A stretch of 64,000 nt of DNA from Blepharisma stoltei (lineage: Eukaryota; Ciliophora; Heterotrichea; Heterotrichida; Blepharismidae), in the NCBI GenBank assembly GCA_914767885.1, contig CAJZBQ010000011.1:992001-1056000 (forward strand). Reading direction: 5' to 3'. The notes under the pieces were generated by a model. That model did no database searches and was not told the DNA's origin. It saw only the letters and a program-made list of their open reading frames with translations. Shown piece by piece: positions 10,354 to 21,766 of the stretch. The translations under genes were made by a program, and so were the position numbers. Each line of letters starts with the position of its first letter. Position 1 is the stretch's first letter.

Positions 10354-13167
10354 ATGGGTCTTCTGCGATCAGAGAAGATGGGTTATTACAACCTCATCAT
10401 GCAAGCAGACATGGGTTGGAGAATCCTCAATCAGCTCGGAAAACTTTCAGTCCTCCAATTCGTTGACTTAAATGCTGACCAAACAGTCTTCAATCGTCGC
10501 TATGCATCATATATCCGTAGGTGTGAAGAAGCTGAAAGGAGAATTCGCTTCCTGATGCAAGAGCAAGAAAGATTCAAAATCCAGATCACTCCAGCCAAAG
10601 ACATCAAGCTAGTATTAGACCAAATTGACGAAGAACTTGACTCATCAAATACACCAGCACAAACTTACTTTGAAACATTGGAGGCTGACTTAGAGTCCTA
10701 TGAAAAAAACTTAGGGATTCAGCTTAAAAACTACGAAGATTTCCAGACCAGCTGCAATGGTCTTATTGAAAAAAGACTGGTCTTGAAGCATGCAAAAGAA
10801 ACTTTTGGAGAAGGAGGAATGGGATTTTCAATGTTCAAAAGACTTGCAGGGATTATTGATAAAGAAGATATGGTGAGATTTAAGAGAATGGTTTTTAGGG
10901 TCACCAGAGGAAATGCGTTGACTATTTTTCATGACATTGAAGAACCATTGAAAGATCCAAAAACTGATGAGCCGCTTGAAAAATCAGTGTTCTTCATTCT
11001 TTATCAAGGAGATGAGCAATCAATCATCAGCAATAAGCTTGCAAGGATCTGCGATACAATTGGCATAAGACGTTATGACGTCCCAAGTGACCAAGAACAG
11101 CTTGCCACAGATTTCAGACAAAATGAAGACGAAATCAACACAAACAACGAAGTCGCACAGAGAACTAAAGAAAACATTATGGGACTCCTTCAGAAATTAG
11201 CCTCAACCAAGCACTCTGAAAACCCATGCTCACTTATTGAAGAACAAAGACTGTTTATCATCAAAGAAAAAGCAATTTACCACAACCTCAACATGTTTAC
11301 CATCCAGAACAACATTTTCTATGGAAATTGTTGGTGTCCAAAGTCCCAAGAACAAAGTGTGATTGGCATATTAAACGAATTTGCAAGACAGCCAGGGTTC
11401 GCAAGTGGCCAACTTAGAGAAGTTGAAGGAGGCTTCCCAGAAGACCAAATCCCTCCTACCTACTTCAAGCTTAACGATTTTACAATTCCATTCCAAGAAA
11501 TCGTTGATACTTATGGTGTTCCTGTCTATCAAGAAGCTAATCCAGCTCTCTTTACTTGTGTCACGTTCCCATTCCTCTTTGGAATTATGTTCGGCGATGT
11601 GGGTCACGGCTCTCTTTTGACTTTATTCGCTCTTTACCTTATTTTCCAAAGACGCCAGATTGAAAGCTCAGGAAGCATGTTTAAAGCAGCAGTCCCAATC
11701 AGATACTTATTACTTATGATGGGGCTTTGTGCTATCTACTGTGGACTGATTTATAATGACTTCTTAGGGATTCCATTTGATTTCTTCGGAACAAGATGGT
11801 CGAAGAAAGATGGAGACGAACAATATACCAAGGACTCAGTTTACCCATTCGGTATGGACCCTGTCTGGTACAGAGCTGACAACGAGCTTGTGTTCTTCAA
11901 CAGCTTCAAAATGAAAATTTCAGTCGTTTTCGGCGTCACACAGATGATTTGTGGAAACTTCTTCAAAGGAGTAAACTCAATTCACTTCAAAAACCCTATA
12001 AACTTTATTTTCGAGTTTATTCCTCAGCTTCTCTTCATGGTCTGTTTCTTCGGCTACATGATTTTAATGGTTTTCATCAAATGGTGCACTGAATGGCACT
12101 ACAACTGGAATGATAACGCACCTAACCTTATCACGATTTTGATGAATATGGCTTTAAAGATGGGGTCTTTAGGCGACTCAAAGCCTCTTTATGGAGATGA
12201 TGGAGCTCAAGAAAGCATCCAGCTTATTCTTTTACTGATAGCTGTCATATGTGTTCCTATTATGCTCATCCCTAAGCCTTTCATTCTTAAATGGCAGCAT
12301 GAAAAAGCAGCTCAAGCAGGACATGGAGGAGCTCAGCAAGTCGGATACCAGCATTTTGAAGACGAAGAAGGGTCACAAGCTCCTAAACCTGGCACAGGAC
12401 ACAAGGAATTTGACTTCGGCGAAGAATTTATCCATCAGATGATCGAAACTATTGAGTACGTATTAGGAGCTGTCAGTAACACTGCTTCGTATCTCAGATT
12501 GTGGGCTCTGTCCCTTGCACATGGACAACTTTCTAACTCCCCCCCCCCCCTCCGTGAGCGAACAAAAAAATTTTGTTCGCTCACGGAGGGGGGTTAATTT
12601 TTTTTTTTTTAAAAAAAATTTATATATAAATTTTATAAAAAATATTTTTTTCGAAATTAAAAAAATCCTAATTTGCAAAAATTGGGAAGCAAATATTAAT
12701 TTAATTTGCAAAATTTATGTTTTAAAACGCAATTTGTTTAAAATTAAACAGAATTAGCTCTAGATTTCATTATACTAATTATCACTTATATATCAAAATT
12801 TTTTTCCATTAAAATTTTTTCTATTAAAAAAATTTTTGTCCACTCACGGATGGTGGGTTTTTGGTCAAAAAATGGCGATTTTTCTAATGGTTTTGTTCGC
12901 TCACGGGGGGGGGGGGGGAGTAAGGTCTTCTTTGATAAATGTTTGGCAGGGACAATTGAGACATCAAACCCTGTCTTGGTTGTTGTAGGGTTCTTTGTGT
13001 TTGCGAATGTGACTGTAGGAGTGCTGATGTGTATGGATGCTATGGAATGTTTCTTGCATGCACTGAGACTTCATTGGGTCGAATTCCAAAGCAAGTTCTA
13101 TAAAGGAGAAGGGATTAAGTTTGCACCATTCTCATTCTTGAAGGTGATCAATGATACTAAGAAATAA
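10354..13167 (+). CDS. V-type proton ATPase subunit a (V0 sector)
   Basis: CDS join(10354..12535,12923..13167), 808 aa, normal for the family. The subunit lines the proton half-channels of the V0 sector and acidifies vacuoles. The cytosolic N-terminal domain (about 1-390) starts GLLRSEKMGYYNLI. The membrane domain begins near FLFGIMFGDVGHG and includes YLRLWALSLAH, with the essential buried Arg of TM7. The C-terminus is LHWVEFQSKFYKGEG.KFAPFSF, a strong signature. A MITE sits ten codons after that Arg. Removal with one TAA gives AHGQLSKVFFDK in frame. No intron was seen. Confidence 0.97.
12534..12923. mobile_element. MITE-like IES, family A, in V-ATPase subunit a
   Basis: TAA-CTCCCCCCCCCC and GGGGGGGAG-TAA ends. 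Hairpin CCTCCGTGAGCGAAC-AAAAAAATTTT-GTTCGCTCACGGAGG at the left, with further CACTCACGGA and TTCGCTCACGG arms at the right. Excision restores a highly conserved ORF. Nearly identical to 22895-23288. Confidence 0.92.
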
Positions 13168-13550
13168 ATAATAGATCGATCAACAATAATTTCTATTATA
13201 TTGAGAAGTAGTTGGTAGAATTATTTTAGCTTAATTTTGTGATTTAGATGCAAGATATGCTTTTTAATGCTGCAATATACAGAAATTTAACATAATGTGG
13301 CATAGTTTCTCCTGTAAATAAATATAAATCAATTTAGGTGAATATCAAGATTTCCTTTCAAATTTGCCATATAGCTTAGATGTTTTTATGGATTATTATA
13401 ATATTTTTAAACTAAGTTGGATTTTTCATTTTTCTCGATTGATTTAATTGAATTTTAATTAGACCTGAATTCTGCATAAATTAAGCACTTGCTATCTTAA
13501 GTCAAATCTTAATGAACTCTTAGCGCCATATTGAAATTTAACTGTCATTT
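13168..13550. other. Intergenic, nothing identified
   Basis: AT-rich DNA between the V-ATPase stop and the kinesin start on the same strand. No repeat or RNA gene was recognised. Confidence 0.4.
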
Positions 13551-16185
13551 ATGTCTCAAGAATCCGTAAAAGTTGTTATTCGAGTTCGCCCTTTGAACTC
13601 ATCCGAAATTTCCAGAAAAAACTCAAATATAATTGAAGTCGACAAAGAACTTAACCAGTTAAGTATCCTTGATCCAAAATTAATATCAAAGCCGTTTGCC
13701 TTCGATGCTATTTATGACGAAACTTACACTCAGCAGCAAATTTATGACGAAACTGCTTTTCCATTAGTGGAAAGTGTATTAAAAGGCTACAATGGCACAA
13801 TTTTTGCATATGGCCAAACCGGTTGTGGAAAAACATTCACAATGGTTGGCGTTCCAGGAAATGAACAACTACAAGGGATCATTCCAAATTCTTTTTCCCA
13901 CATATTTGGATGCATAGCAGAGTCCGGCTCTTCAAAATGCTTTCTTGTACGGTGCTCATATACAGAAATTTATAATGAAGAAATAAGAGACCTAATAAGC
14001 AACGACACAAATTTGAAGCTTGAGCTGAAAGAGTCAGCAGACAAAGGAATTTATGTCAAAAACTTGTCAATGCATCCAGTGAAGTCTGTTCAAGATATAG
14101 AGAAACTTATGGAATATGGGAATAAGCACAGGATTACAAAAGAGACAAACATGAATGAGAGATCTTCAAGGTCTCATGCCATTTTTACTATTAATGTAGA
14201 AACCTCAGAAGAAGTAGATGGAAGAACACTGGTAAAAGCGGGAAAGCTAAATTTGGTGGATCTTGCAGGATCTGAGAGACAGAAAAAGACAGGAGCAGAG
14301 GGAGAAAGGCTTAAAGAAGGGATAAAAATCAACTTATCTCTGCATGCATTAGGAAATGTGATTACCTCATTGGTGGATGGAAGCTCACATATTCCTTATA
14401 GAGACAGCAAGCTAACTATGCTGCTTCAGGATTCTTTAGGAGGGAATACAAAAACTGTTATGATTGCTGTCATTTCGCCTGCTGACTATAATTATGAAGA
14501 ATCATTGAGCACTTTGAGATATGCTAGTAGAGCAAAATTTATAAAAAATAAACCCAAGGTAAATGAAGACCCAAAAGATGCGTTGCTGAGGTCTTATGCA
14601 GAAGAAATACAAAGGCTTAAAAAGCTATTGATGGAGCACCAGAGTGGGGAGCCAGTTGAAAAAATTATTGAAATCGAAAAGCCAGCTAAAACTAAAGAGT
14701 TGGCTCTTATTAGCACTGAAAATGGTGCTGAAGGGCAATATGATCAGCCAGCTCGAAAATATTCAAGTGAACCATCAGGGCAATCTGAAGAAAGTGATGG
14801 AGAAAGATCTAATACAAATGAAAAAGATTCAGATTTGGATAAAACTTGTAATGAACAAAACCCAATTAGATTAGATTAGATTAAGTGCTTGAGTGGGGGC
14901 ATTGCGGGATTATTTCAACCCTCGCACCTGCCAAGAGTTCTATTCTTGTTTTTGTGCACTAGTCACTAGCTCCACCTAAATCCATTTTTCCATCCTAGCC
15001 AACAAAAAATGGTGATTAGGACCGTCTATTGGAGCACTTACCCTGTCGGACTATGGACCTCATCTGTTGCTCTGTAGCTGGCTGAAACCTCAGATTATCA
15101 ACTGGAGCTCACATGGAAAAGTGTGGCACAAGATACTTCATCTTCCTTTGGGCGTGTTCAATGTAAAAAAGGTGTTTCTCTGCACTGAGGCACACCAAAA
15201 ACCGACTCCGGATACTAAGTTACAATGAGTCTGTCTTACCATGTGCCTGAGTCTAAAAAGGTTAACCACAGACCTATTGCAATACTTCATTTAATTAAGA
15301 TACGAAACCCAGGAAGAAATTATTTCTGATCTTCAAAAGCAGTTAATTATTGGTGGAGAAGCAATAAATAAATCAGAGCAGGAAAAGTTAAGAGCTATAA
15401 GACAGTATCGACTAAAACTAAAAAAGCAAAAGAAAAAAGAAAAGCAGCTAATTGAAGAACACAGAAAAATTGAAGAAGAAATGGTTTTAAAAGAAAAAAA
15501 TTATCGATCAATGCAAGAAGAGCTTGAAGACCTGAGAAAAGTCGTGAAAAGGTTAAGAAGCATCTATGCAGCTTCATTATCAGAAATTTCTGATTTAACT
15601 CATGAGCATGAAACTGAAAAGCAAGAATTTTTAGAAGAAATTAGAGAAAAGGAAAAAGAAAACGAACTCTTACATAAAATTTTTGAAAATCTGATGCCAG
15701 CAAAAGAGCTGAGAACAATAAAAAGTAAATCAACTTATGATGAAATAAATCATAAATGAAAAGTCCCTTCCTTTATTTTGCAGCAGAAGCAGCTGCTTTT
15801 CCCAAAACTGCCTCAAGCACAATTAAGAGAGCTTGTAGAAGAAAAATATATAGCATTTGATAATGATACTAAAAATCACTTAAGAAATGAATCAGCTGAC
15901 CATGCCAAAAGACATACCAGCGTAAAAGATTCAAGAAACTTAAAACACAACCTCAAGATCCAAGATGAAGACACAAAAAACTCTAAAAATTTCAGTACAA
16001 TGCCTCTTATACCAATAGAAATGAAGCAATTAAGCAGCAGACTCCCAAGTATCGGAGATCCAAAAGAAGAGCCAAATCTTTTAAGAAAAAATAAATTCAC
16101 CAAACAGCTTCTACAGCCAATTCAGAACCATGCAAGAAAACTTGCAGAATTAGAGCTCAAAAAGAGTGCTATTGGTATCATTTAA
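13551..16185 (+). CDS. Kinesin-2 family motor (KIF3/FLA10-like)
   Basis: A plus-end motor, probably of intraflagellar transport. The N-terminal motor has GQTGCGKT (residues 88-95), switch [12 protein letters not shown] and switch [14 protein letters not shown]. The neck [31 protein letters not shown] is the kinesin-2 signature. After an insertion at about 14871-15302 the frame resumes as [24 protein letters not shown], followed by coiled coil and a basic tail, with TGA read as Trp in NHKWKVPSF. Joining 13551..14878 to 15303..16185 keeps the frame (736 aa). Alternative joins are possible because the left edge is a GATTA repeat. Confidence 0.88.
14871..15302 (-). mobile_element. Retroposon-like insertion R2 in the kinesin gene
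   Basis: A GC-richer body of about 430 bp with the plus-strand left edge ATTAGATTAGATTAGATTAAG. This is the complement of the TAATC tail seen on other retroposons in the window. The right edge is ..ATTTAATTAAGATA. The flanking repeat is short and imperfect (AATTAGA versus AATTAAGA). It contains stops in all useful frames and splits the kinesin stalk. Confidence 0.7.
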
Positions 16186-16320
16186 TTTAAACTTGTATTA
16201 ATTTCCTATAATAAAATCTTAATTCTGATAAAAAATTTCACAACCTTAAAATGAGATTTTAAGCTCGATGTGGTCTTCAAGACAGAATAAATAATTTAAT
16301 CATGCATATCAAATATTAAT

Positions 16321-17435
16321 ATGAAGAAGGAAAAGCTAAGATTAAGCCCGCTTACTCTGACAAAAAGCTCTTCAACAAACATAGACTCTTTGACCCTTTT
16401 ATCCTCAAAAAATATAAGCAGCTTACCAGCTCTTCCCAGCAACTCATACAAAAAGAAAATTATTGACAAAAAATACAAAGGCGCATTGTCGTTTTATATT
16501 AAAAAAGAAGAAAACTATTCCTTATTGAAAACGAAATACAAAAGGCTGCATCATCCGAGTTCACCAAATTGTTCAAGTCCTATAAATCCCTTCAAGAAAA
16601 TCCCGAAAGGGCTGAATTTATCTCCTATAGGCGGTGATTTTTATGCTAACTTCCCCGTTCTGCGAGCAAATAAAACAAATTTTGTTCGTTGAATGGTTAA
16701 TTTTTAAAAAAAACTATATATATTTTTTATAGTAAAATTTATTTTTCGAAATTTAAAAAAATCCCAATTCGTTAAAATTGAAAAGCAAATATTAATTTAA
16801 TTTGTAAAATTTATGTTTTAAAATGCAAAGCTATTAAAAATTAATCAGAATTGGCTAGAGATTACATCATACTTATTATCCCTCATGTACCAAAACATTT
16901 TTTCATAAAAAATGTTTGTCATATTAAAAACATTTATATTCGCTCACAGAAATGGGCTTTTAGGCAAAAAAGGGATTTCCAATAATTTGTTCTCTTATAG
17001 AGGGGTATTAAGCACCGTAGAATTGATGAGGATTTGATTAAAGACTTGTCGAAATGCTCATTAACTCCTAGTGAAAGGAAAAGCTTTCCTTCTTTAAAAG
17101 AAGGCTTAGAATTGTATGATAAGATTTTTTCACTTGAAAGACCATCGAAAACATTAGAATTGAGACTGTCATTATCGCCTTCCACAAGCCCAACACTCAA
17201 AACTCCGTTCATCAATTTCGCTAATTCTGATAAATATTTTACAACTATATCACCAAATAATTACACGATTAAAAGATTATATAAGGAAATAAAAATTCCT
17301 ATTATGAATACTCCTAGAACCCCTTTGGCAAAGCTCAAAAGATACTCTTTTACAATTTTATCAGAGTGCTGAATCCAAGATGAAAAGTCTGATATTGAAA
17401 AAATACTTGAAACATTGAAAATAAATACAAATTAA
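16321..17435 (+). CDS. Ser/Lys-rich hypothetical protein, interrupted by a MITE
   Basis: CDS join(16321..16648,17011..17435), 250 aa. Basic and rich in Ser, Pro and Lys, with short SP/TP motifs (SPLTLTKSSS, TPRTPLAKL, SPSTSPTL). It has no recognised domain and may be a phosphorylated cytoskeletal or cell-cycle protein. Excision of the decayed family A MITE with one TAA gives DFYAKHRRIDED in frame, and one TGA is read as Trp (SECWIQDEK). It lies just downstream of kinesin-2 on the same strand. Confidence 0.72.
16647..17011. mobile_element. Decayed MITE-like IES, family A
   Basis: Left end TAA-CTTCCCCGTTCTGCGAGC, right end GAGGGGTAT-TAA. The interior aligns by eye with the V-ATPase and ATG7 insertions (GCAAATATTAATTTAATTTG, TTAATCAGAATTGGCTAGAG). 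The hairpin and the C-runs have degenerated, but the TAA repeats and in-frame excision remain, as expected if only the boundaries are under selection. Confidence 0.8.
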
Positions 17436-17552
17436 TTTATTCACATCAGTTCTGTAGCAAGGCTAATTTAATTTAACTTAAGTTAATTGCTAGGAAAATT
17501 TAAGCATCAAAAATGGTTATTTATGCATATTGAATTACATTGTGTCATTTGA

Positions 17553-18872
17553 TTATCGCAAGTCCAGATAAGATGGGAACATTGAGTTCTGTAAGCCGGA
17601 TTCTGCAGTTTCTTTGCTGCTCGGGAACAAATTCCAAAACCTCAGAGTTTCATCGCCTGCACCCGTCACAATGGTCTGCCCATCTGGAGACATACATAAA
17701 TATAAGACTCTGTAAGTATGTCCAGTAAGTGTAGCAACTTTTTGAAATCCTGGATATTGCCAAAGCACAATTTGGTTTTGTGAGTATCCATGAGTCGATA
17801 CAAGCTCATTGCTGTTCTTCGAAAACATTAGGTTGCACACCTGTGAGCCTGTGTCGACATGATGCAATTCTTCATTAGTAAGTGTGTTCCAAAATCTGAT
17901 TGTCCTATCAGCTGTTCCTCCTCCAGATGCCAAAAGTCCATGCTGGTGAGGGGACCAAGCAATTGCTTTTACAGCTGCCACATGCTGTTGGAATTTGATA
18001 ATAGGCGACGGAGACTGCAAATTCCAAAGGATTAGTTTGTTGTCATTTCCTCCTGAACCTAGCTGTTGCTCATCAAATGACCATTTAAGTCCGCACACCT
18101 CTTGTTTATGCCCTATAAGTCTGCCAATATATTCTTCAGGAGACCTTACATCTCTATGAAGAATCTGCCTGTCCCTTGACCCTGTGGATAAGACTTTACT
18201 ACTCCAAGCCATCGAGCCGACTCTTCCTGAGTGCCCAGAAAAAGTCCTAATAAGTTTTGTCCTATTTACGTCCCAAAGTAGCGAATTTCCTTGATTTGTA
18301 CCTACAGTGATATAGTCTCCGTTTGGAGACCAACAAACACTAGTAACAGAATCGCTAAGCCCTAAGTCGCATAACTTCGTCACTTTTGAAGTTGAGGCAT
18401 TTCATAGGTAGACGCATGGCCCTAATCCCACACTTAAAGTATTGTGCGATGACCAGTCTAGGAGGTTCAAGTAGAAGTCATCTTGGAGGGAAGGGGCGTC
18501 TAAGACTTTATAAGGAGACTTAGGGATACTTCTTTGAGATTTTAATGGGGAGTAAAGTTCTTCGCCTGAAAACCCTAGCTGAATATTTTCTTTCAAGTGT
18601 GTCTCTTGGGAGTATTTAAAAATACTGTTAGAATTTAGAATGCTTTTGCTGTTCTGTAAGAGCTGGGTCTTTAGAAGTGCTGAATATCCAGCTTGCTGGT
18701 CCTCCGACACATTTCCGACGAAGCTTGGACTTTTGTCTTCTTTGACCATGTCGAAGCTTGTGAGGAGGTTGATAGACGAACGATTTGGTAAAAATCTGTC
18801 TGCACATTTTAAGCTGGATTGGCATGATAATTTCGGTGTGCATAGAGGCTTCATTGATAAATTAGGCTGCAT
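17553..18872 (-). CDS. FZR1: CDH1/FZR1-like APC/C activator (WD40)
   Basis: Substrate adaptor of the anaphase-promoting complex. 439 aa with a C-box, DRFLPNRS, at residues 25-32. PYKVLDAPSLQDDFYLNLLDWS precedes seven WD40 repeats (about 145-425), with motifs such as SVCWSPNGDYITVGTNQG and VKAIAWSPHQHGLLASGGG. The C-terminus ends in LR, close to the IR tail that binds APC3. TGA at 18399-18401 is read as Trp in CVYLWNAST, a conserved position. KAPYKVLDAP and the C-box favour Cdh1 over Cdc20, though the split from Cdc20 is by motif only. Confidence 0.93.
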
Positions 18873-19038
18873 TGATTTTTTTTAATGTATAACGTTAAAA
18901 TTATTGTTGAAAAATGCAAAAAATAAGTTAGCATTCATAGGTATAAAAAATAAATTCACGATAGCAAAGCTAATAAAAAATACTTTAAACTATTAAAATT
19001 GAAAAAAAAATTATTTAAGGCTCTTTAATAAGGTTTAA

Positions 19039-19812
19039 TTACTTATTAGGTATATTAGGTATTATACGCAATAAGAAAAAGCCTGCCAAAAATGATATCA
19101 AAATCATTGCTAAAAAATTAAAAGGATTGCTCGACTCTACTTCTATTTTAGGGATAACTGGCCGATATTGAAGATCTTTTATCATTCTATCCAGAGAAGA
19201 TCTGTTGTCATTTCTTTTTTTCCCTCTTTGACTGATAGAAGGCACAGGCTTAAAATTTTGGCTTTTATCAGGAGTGAATTCAACTTCATGTCTTATGTCT
19301 CTTGGTTTTTCTTCAGCTGGAACTTTCCTTTGTTTTTCTATTTCATTAGTTTTGACCCAAGTAATCAATTTAGCTCTTAACGCAAAATTATTTAGAGCGA
19401 TATTGTGGAGCTTATTGTTTTTCTCTTCGATTTCTTTTTTAAGGGTTAGATTTTCCTTTTCAAGTTCGTATTTGTTTTCTCTGCTTCCGAAATCACTTGC
19501 TAAAGGTCTTGGTTGATTTTTTAATTGTGTTTCTAAAACCTGAATTTCTCTTTCAAGCCCTGCAACTTGCCTTTCCAGCTCTGTCTTTTCGTTTTCAAGC
19601 TTATTATTTTTCTTCAATAAATCGTTATTTTCTTTTTTATAATCTAAGATTTCGTTTCTGAGATTCGCGATGGTGCTGTTGACAGATTTGCTTTGCTCGA
19701 ACCACTCATCAGATTCTTGGCGAGTGGTTGGTTCATTTTCTTTAATTGGTCTAGGAAGTCATGGATCAGGTGCTTCAATTATTGGAGGGAATTTTGGGGA
19801 TGTTCGTGCCAT
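19039..19812 (-). CDS. Tail-anchored coiled-coil protein, 257 aa
   Basis: Start ATG at 19812 (MARTSPKFPPIIEAP), with a TGA read as Trp in PDPWLPRP. A long heptad-rich coiled coil runs from about residue 45 to 150 (NKLENEKTELERQVAGLEREIQ). A single C-terminal membrane segment, FLAMILISFLAGFFLLRII, is followed by seven residues, so it is probably tail-anchored with the coil in the cytosol. Similar layouts occur in Golgi and ER tethers, but no specific family is recognised. Confidence 0.75.
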
Positions 19813-19942
19813 TAATATTATTTCAATTATAAACTAACTAACTCCCTTAAAATTTTAATTTGGAAATTTGGGGAAAAACAATTCATTAATGATTTTATAT
19901 AAAAATTATTTTTGACATAATTCCGTGTATCGAAGAAAAGCT

Positions 19943-20518
19943 TTAGGATATATTTGAGAATGGACAGCAGAAAGTAAGAGACTGAATAGAATGCTGCTTC
20001 TTCAAATGTTGGGATAGCACATATTTGTTGTACAGCTGCTTGCCACAAACTTGGCATTTAACTCTAGTTGCCTTAGCATGAACCTGATTTATATGAAAAT
20101 TGACGGCATACTTGTGCTTAAAACTTTTCCCACACACTTCACAAATTTCTTTATTTTTACCATCCGAATGTCTTTTTCCTAGATGCTGGTTAAGTCCTTT
20201 GGTACCTTTGCATATTTTCAAGCACTTATAGCATTCTATAGGTTCAAAACTGGAATTATCCTCACATTCAGGCGAACTTGTCTGAATGTCACTGTCATCA
20301 CTATACTGGTCTATTCCCATTTCAAAATTCAAGAAGCCAATCAGCTCTTTATCTAGGTCGAATTCAACGATTATATGATCTCTCATTTCAGATAATGAGA
20401 AAAATGTTTTACTGCAGGTTGCGCATTTGAAAAGGATTCTGTTGTCATTCTGAATGTGAGTCGTAAAGTGATTGCTGCAAATCTGGGTGCTTAAACTGAT
20501 GCTGTTTTGAAGGTCCAT
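19943..20518 (-). CDS. C2H2 zinc-finger protein, 191 aa
   Basis: Four C2H2-like fingers: a degenerate one near residues 33-50 (FKCATCSKTFFSLSEMRDH), then YKCLKICKGTKGLNQHLGKRH, EICEVCGKSFKHKYAVNFHINQVH and KCQVCGKQLYNKYVLSQHLKKQH. An acidic linker (YSDDSDIQTSSPECEDNSS) lies between. Probably nucleic-acid binding. A second zinc-finger gene follows upstream in the same orientation. Confidence 0.82.
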   Translation of the reverse strand: MDLQNSISLSTQICSNHFTTHIQNDNRILFKCATCSKTFFSLSEMRDHIIVEFDLDKELIGFLNFEMGIDQYSDDSDIQTSSPECEDNSSFEPIECYKCLKICKGTKGLNQHLGKRHSDGKNKEICEVCGKSFKHKYAVNFHINQVHAKATRVKCQVCGKQLYNKYVLSQHLKKQHSIQSLTFCCPFSNIS

Positions 20519-21139
20519 ATTGTGATAAATTGTTATGGCTAAAATTTTAAGATAAATGACGTTGCTTTAATTTAGAATTTAATTTTTTTAAATAAATAGA
20601 ATTTATCGAAAATTGAAAGTTTAGCACAAAATTTTGCTTTTTTTAAAATAATTAAAATACAATATAATAGCATAAAAAAGAAAACTTCAAATAAGTGAAA
20701 ACAGCCAGATTGTAGATGAGCCTGGGAAGAAATAAATATCAGTACTAAGGTTGAGTGTAAAAAGTGCATTTTAAGGTATATCAGCACAGTATTTTCATGT
20801 TGTATAGTCAAGAATAATTCAAGCACTGAAATGCATAGGCCATTTCTTATCAATGTTAATTTGAAATTTGGAGAATGTTTAAGGGGAAATATTTCACCTC
20901 ACATCACAGCATAGGGAAAGAGTATTTAAATTTTTATTATATACTGCTATTGAAAGCATTTTAATGACAATTTAATTTTTGAAGTTTAATAAGGACTCAA
21001 AATAATAAGAATTTGAGTTTTATAAGTTTACTAGAACAAAAATACAAGTTTGTATTATAATATTGATTTTATGCAATTACAAGATAATCTCAATAATATC
21101 AATTCATTTTTATATCTATCAAATTTAAGCAAAAATATT
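20519..21139. other. Intergenic, no convincing gene
   Basis: AT-rich spacer between two zinc-finger genes. A minus-strand frame of 93 codons at 20572-20853 is hydrophobic and Phe/Leu-rich, but has the composition expected by chance in AT-rich DNA. I do not call it a gene. Confidence 0.4.
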
Positions 21140-21733
21140 CTAATTAGAACATTCAGTTGAACTTGGATTCCCTTTACTCTGTGTACACTTATTAAGATGC
21201 TTCACTAGCGTGTGTTTATGCATCATCGTTGCATTGCAATTTGGACAAATCAGTCCACGCTTCTCATGAGCAGTCCTATAATGAGTCCTTAAATTAGACC
21301 TCGTTGTGTATTTTTTATAACAAAAAGGAGCAGGACATACCCATTCTTCACTCACAACTTTAACTGGCTTGCTTTCTTTTTCTTCTCACCAAGACTCAAT
21401 CAAAAATTCCTTTACATCTTGACAGTTGTGTCTTTTAAAAGCATCTTCTCTCTGAAATAAAGCCCCACATTTTTCACAAGATAAGGGCTCATGCTTCCTT
21501 GAGTTTAAGTGGCGATGCAGGTGTTCTTTTGTGGTAAATTCTTTTTTGCATTCTTCGCAAACATATGGCTTATGGTCTGTATGAACAGTCATATGACGGT
21601 CTAAAGCATATTTAGTGGATAACTTTTGGTCACAGACGCTGCAACTGAATAACTTAATTGAAGAATGTGTGAGGATGTGCCTATTTAGCTTGCCTTTGTG
21701 TATGAAGGCTCTTTGGCAAATAGGACACTCCAT
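21140..21733 (-). CDS. C2H2 zinc-finger protein, 197 aa
   Basis: A continuous frame once TGA is read as Trp in IESWWEEKES. About six fingers: MECPICQRAFIHKGKLNRHILTH, FSCSVCDQKLSTKYALDRHMTVH, YVCEECKKEFTTKEHLHRH, a half finger LSCEKCGALFQREDAFKRH, then WVCPAPFCYKKYTTRSNLRTHYRTAH and LICPNCNATMMHKHTLVKHLNKC. The TGEKP-like linkers suggest sequence-specific DNA or RNA binding. The long-gap final fingers recall TFIIIA-type proteins, but this is not diagnostic. Confidence 0.85.
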
Positions 21734-21766
21734 TAAGTATTAATCTTTTTAGAAGAAATGCAAGTT

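Noticed and set aside
12463-12757. ORFs across the V-ATPase insertion, including PPPPSVSEQK-like peptides
   Set aside because: They are translations of the MITE hairpin and C-run; the same peptides recur in every family A copy.
14863-14888. Telomere-like GATTA repeat
   Set aside because: GATTA pentamers do not match CCCTAACA or its complement; they are the tail of a retroposon on the minus strand.
20572-20853. 93-codon hydrophobic ORF
   Set aside because: Composition matches random AT-rich DNA, there are no neighbours in frame and no recognisable motif.
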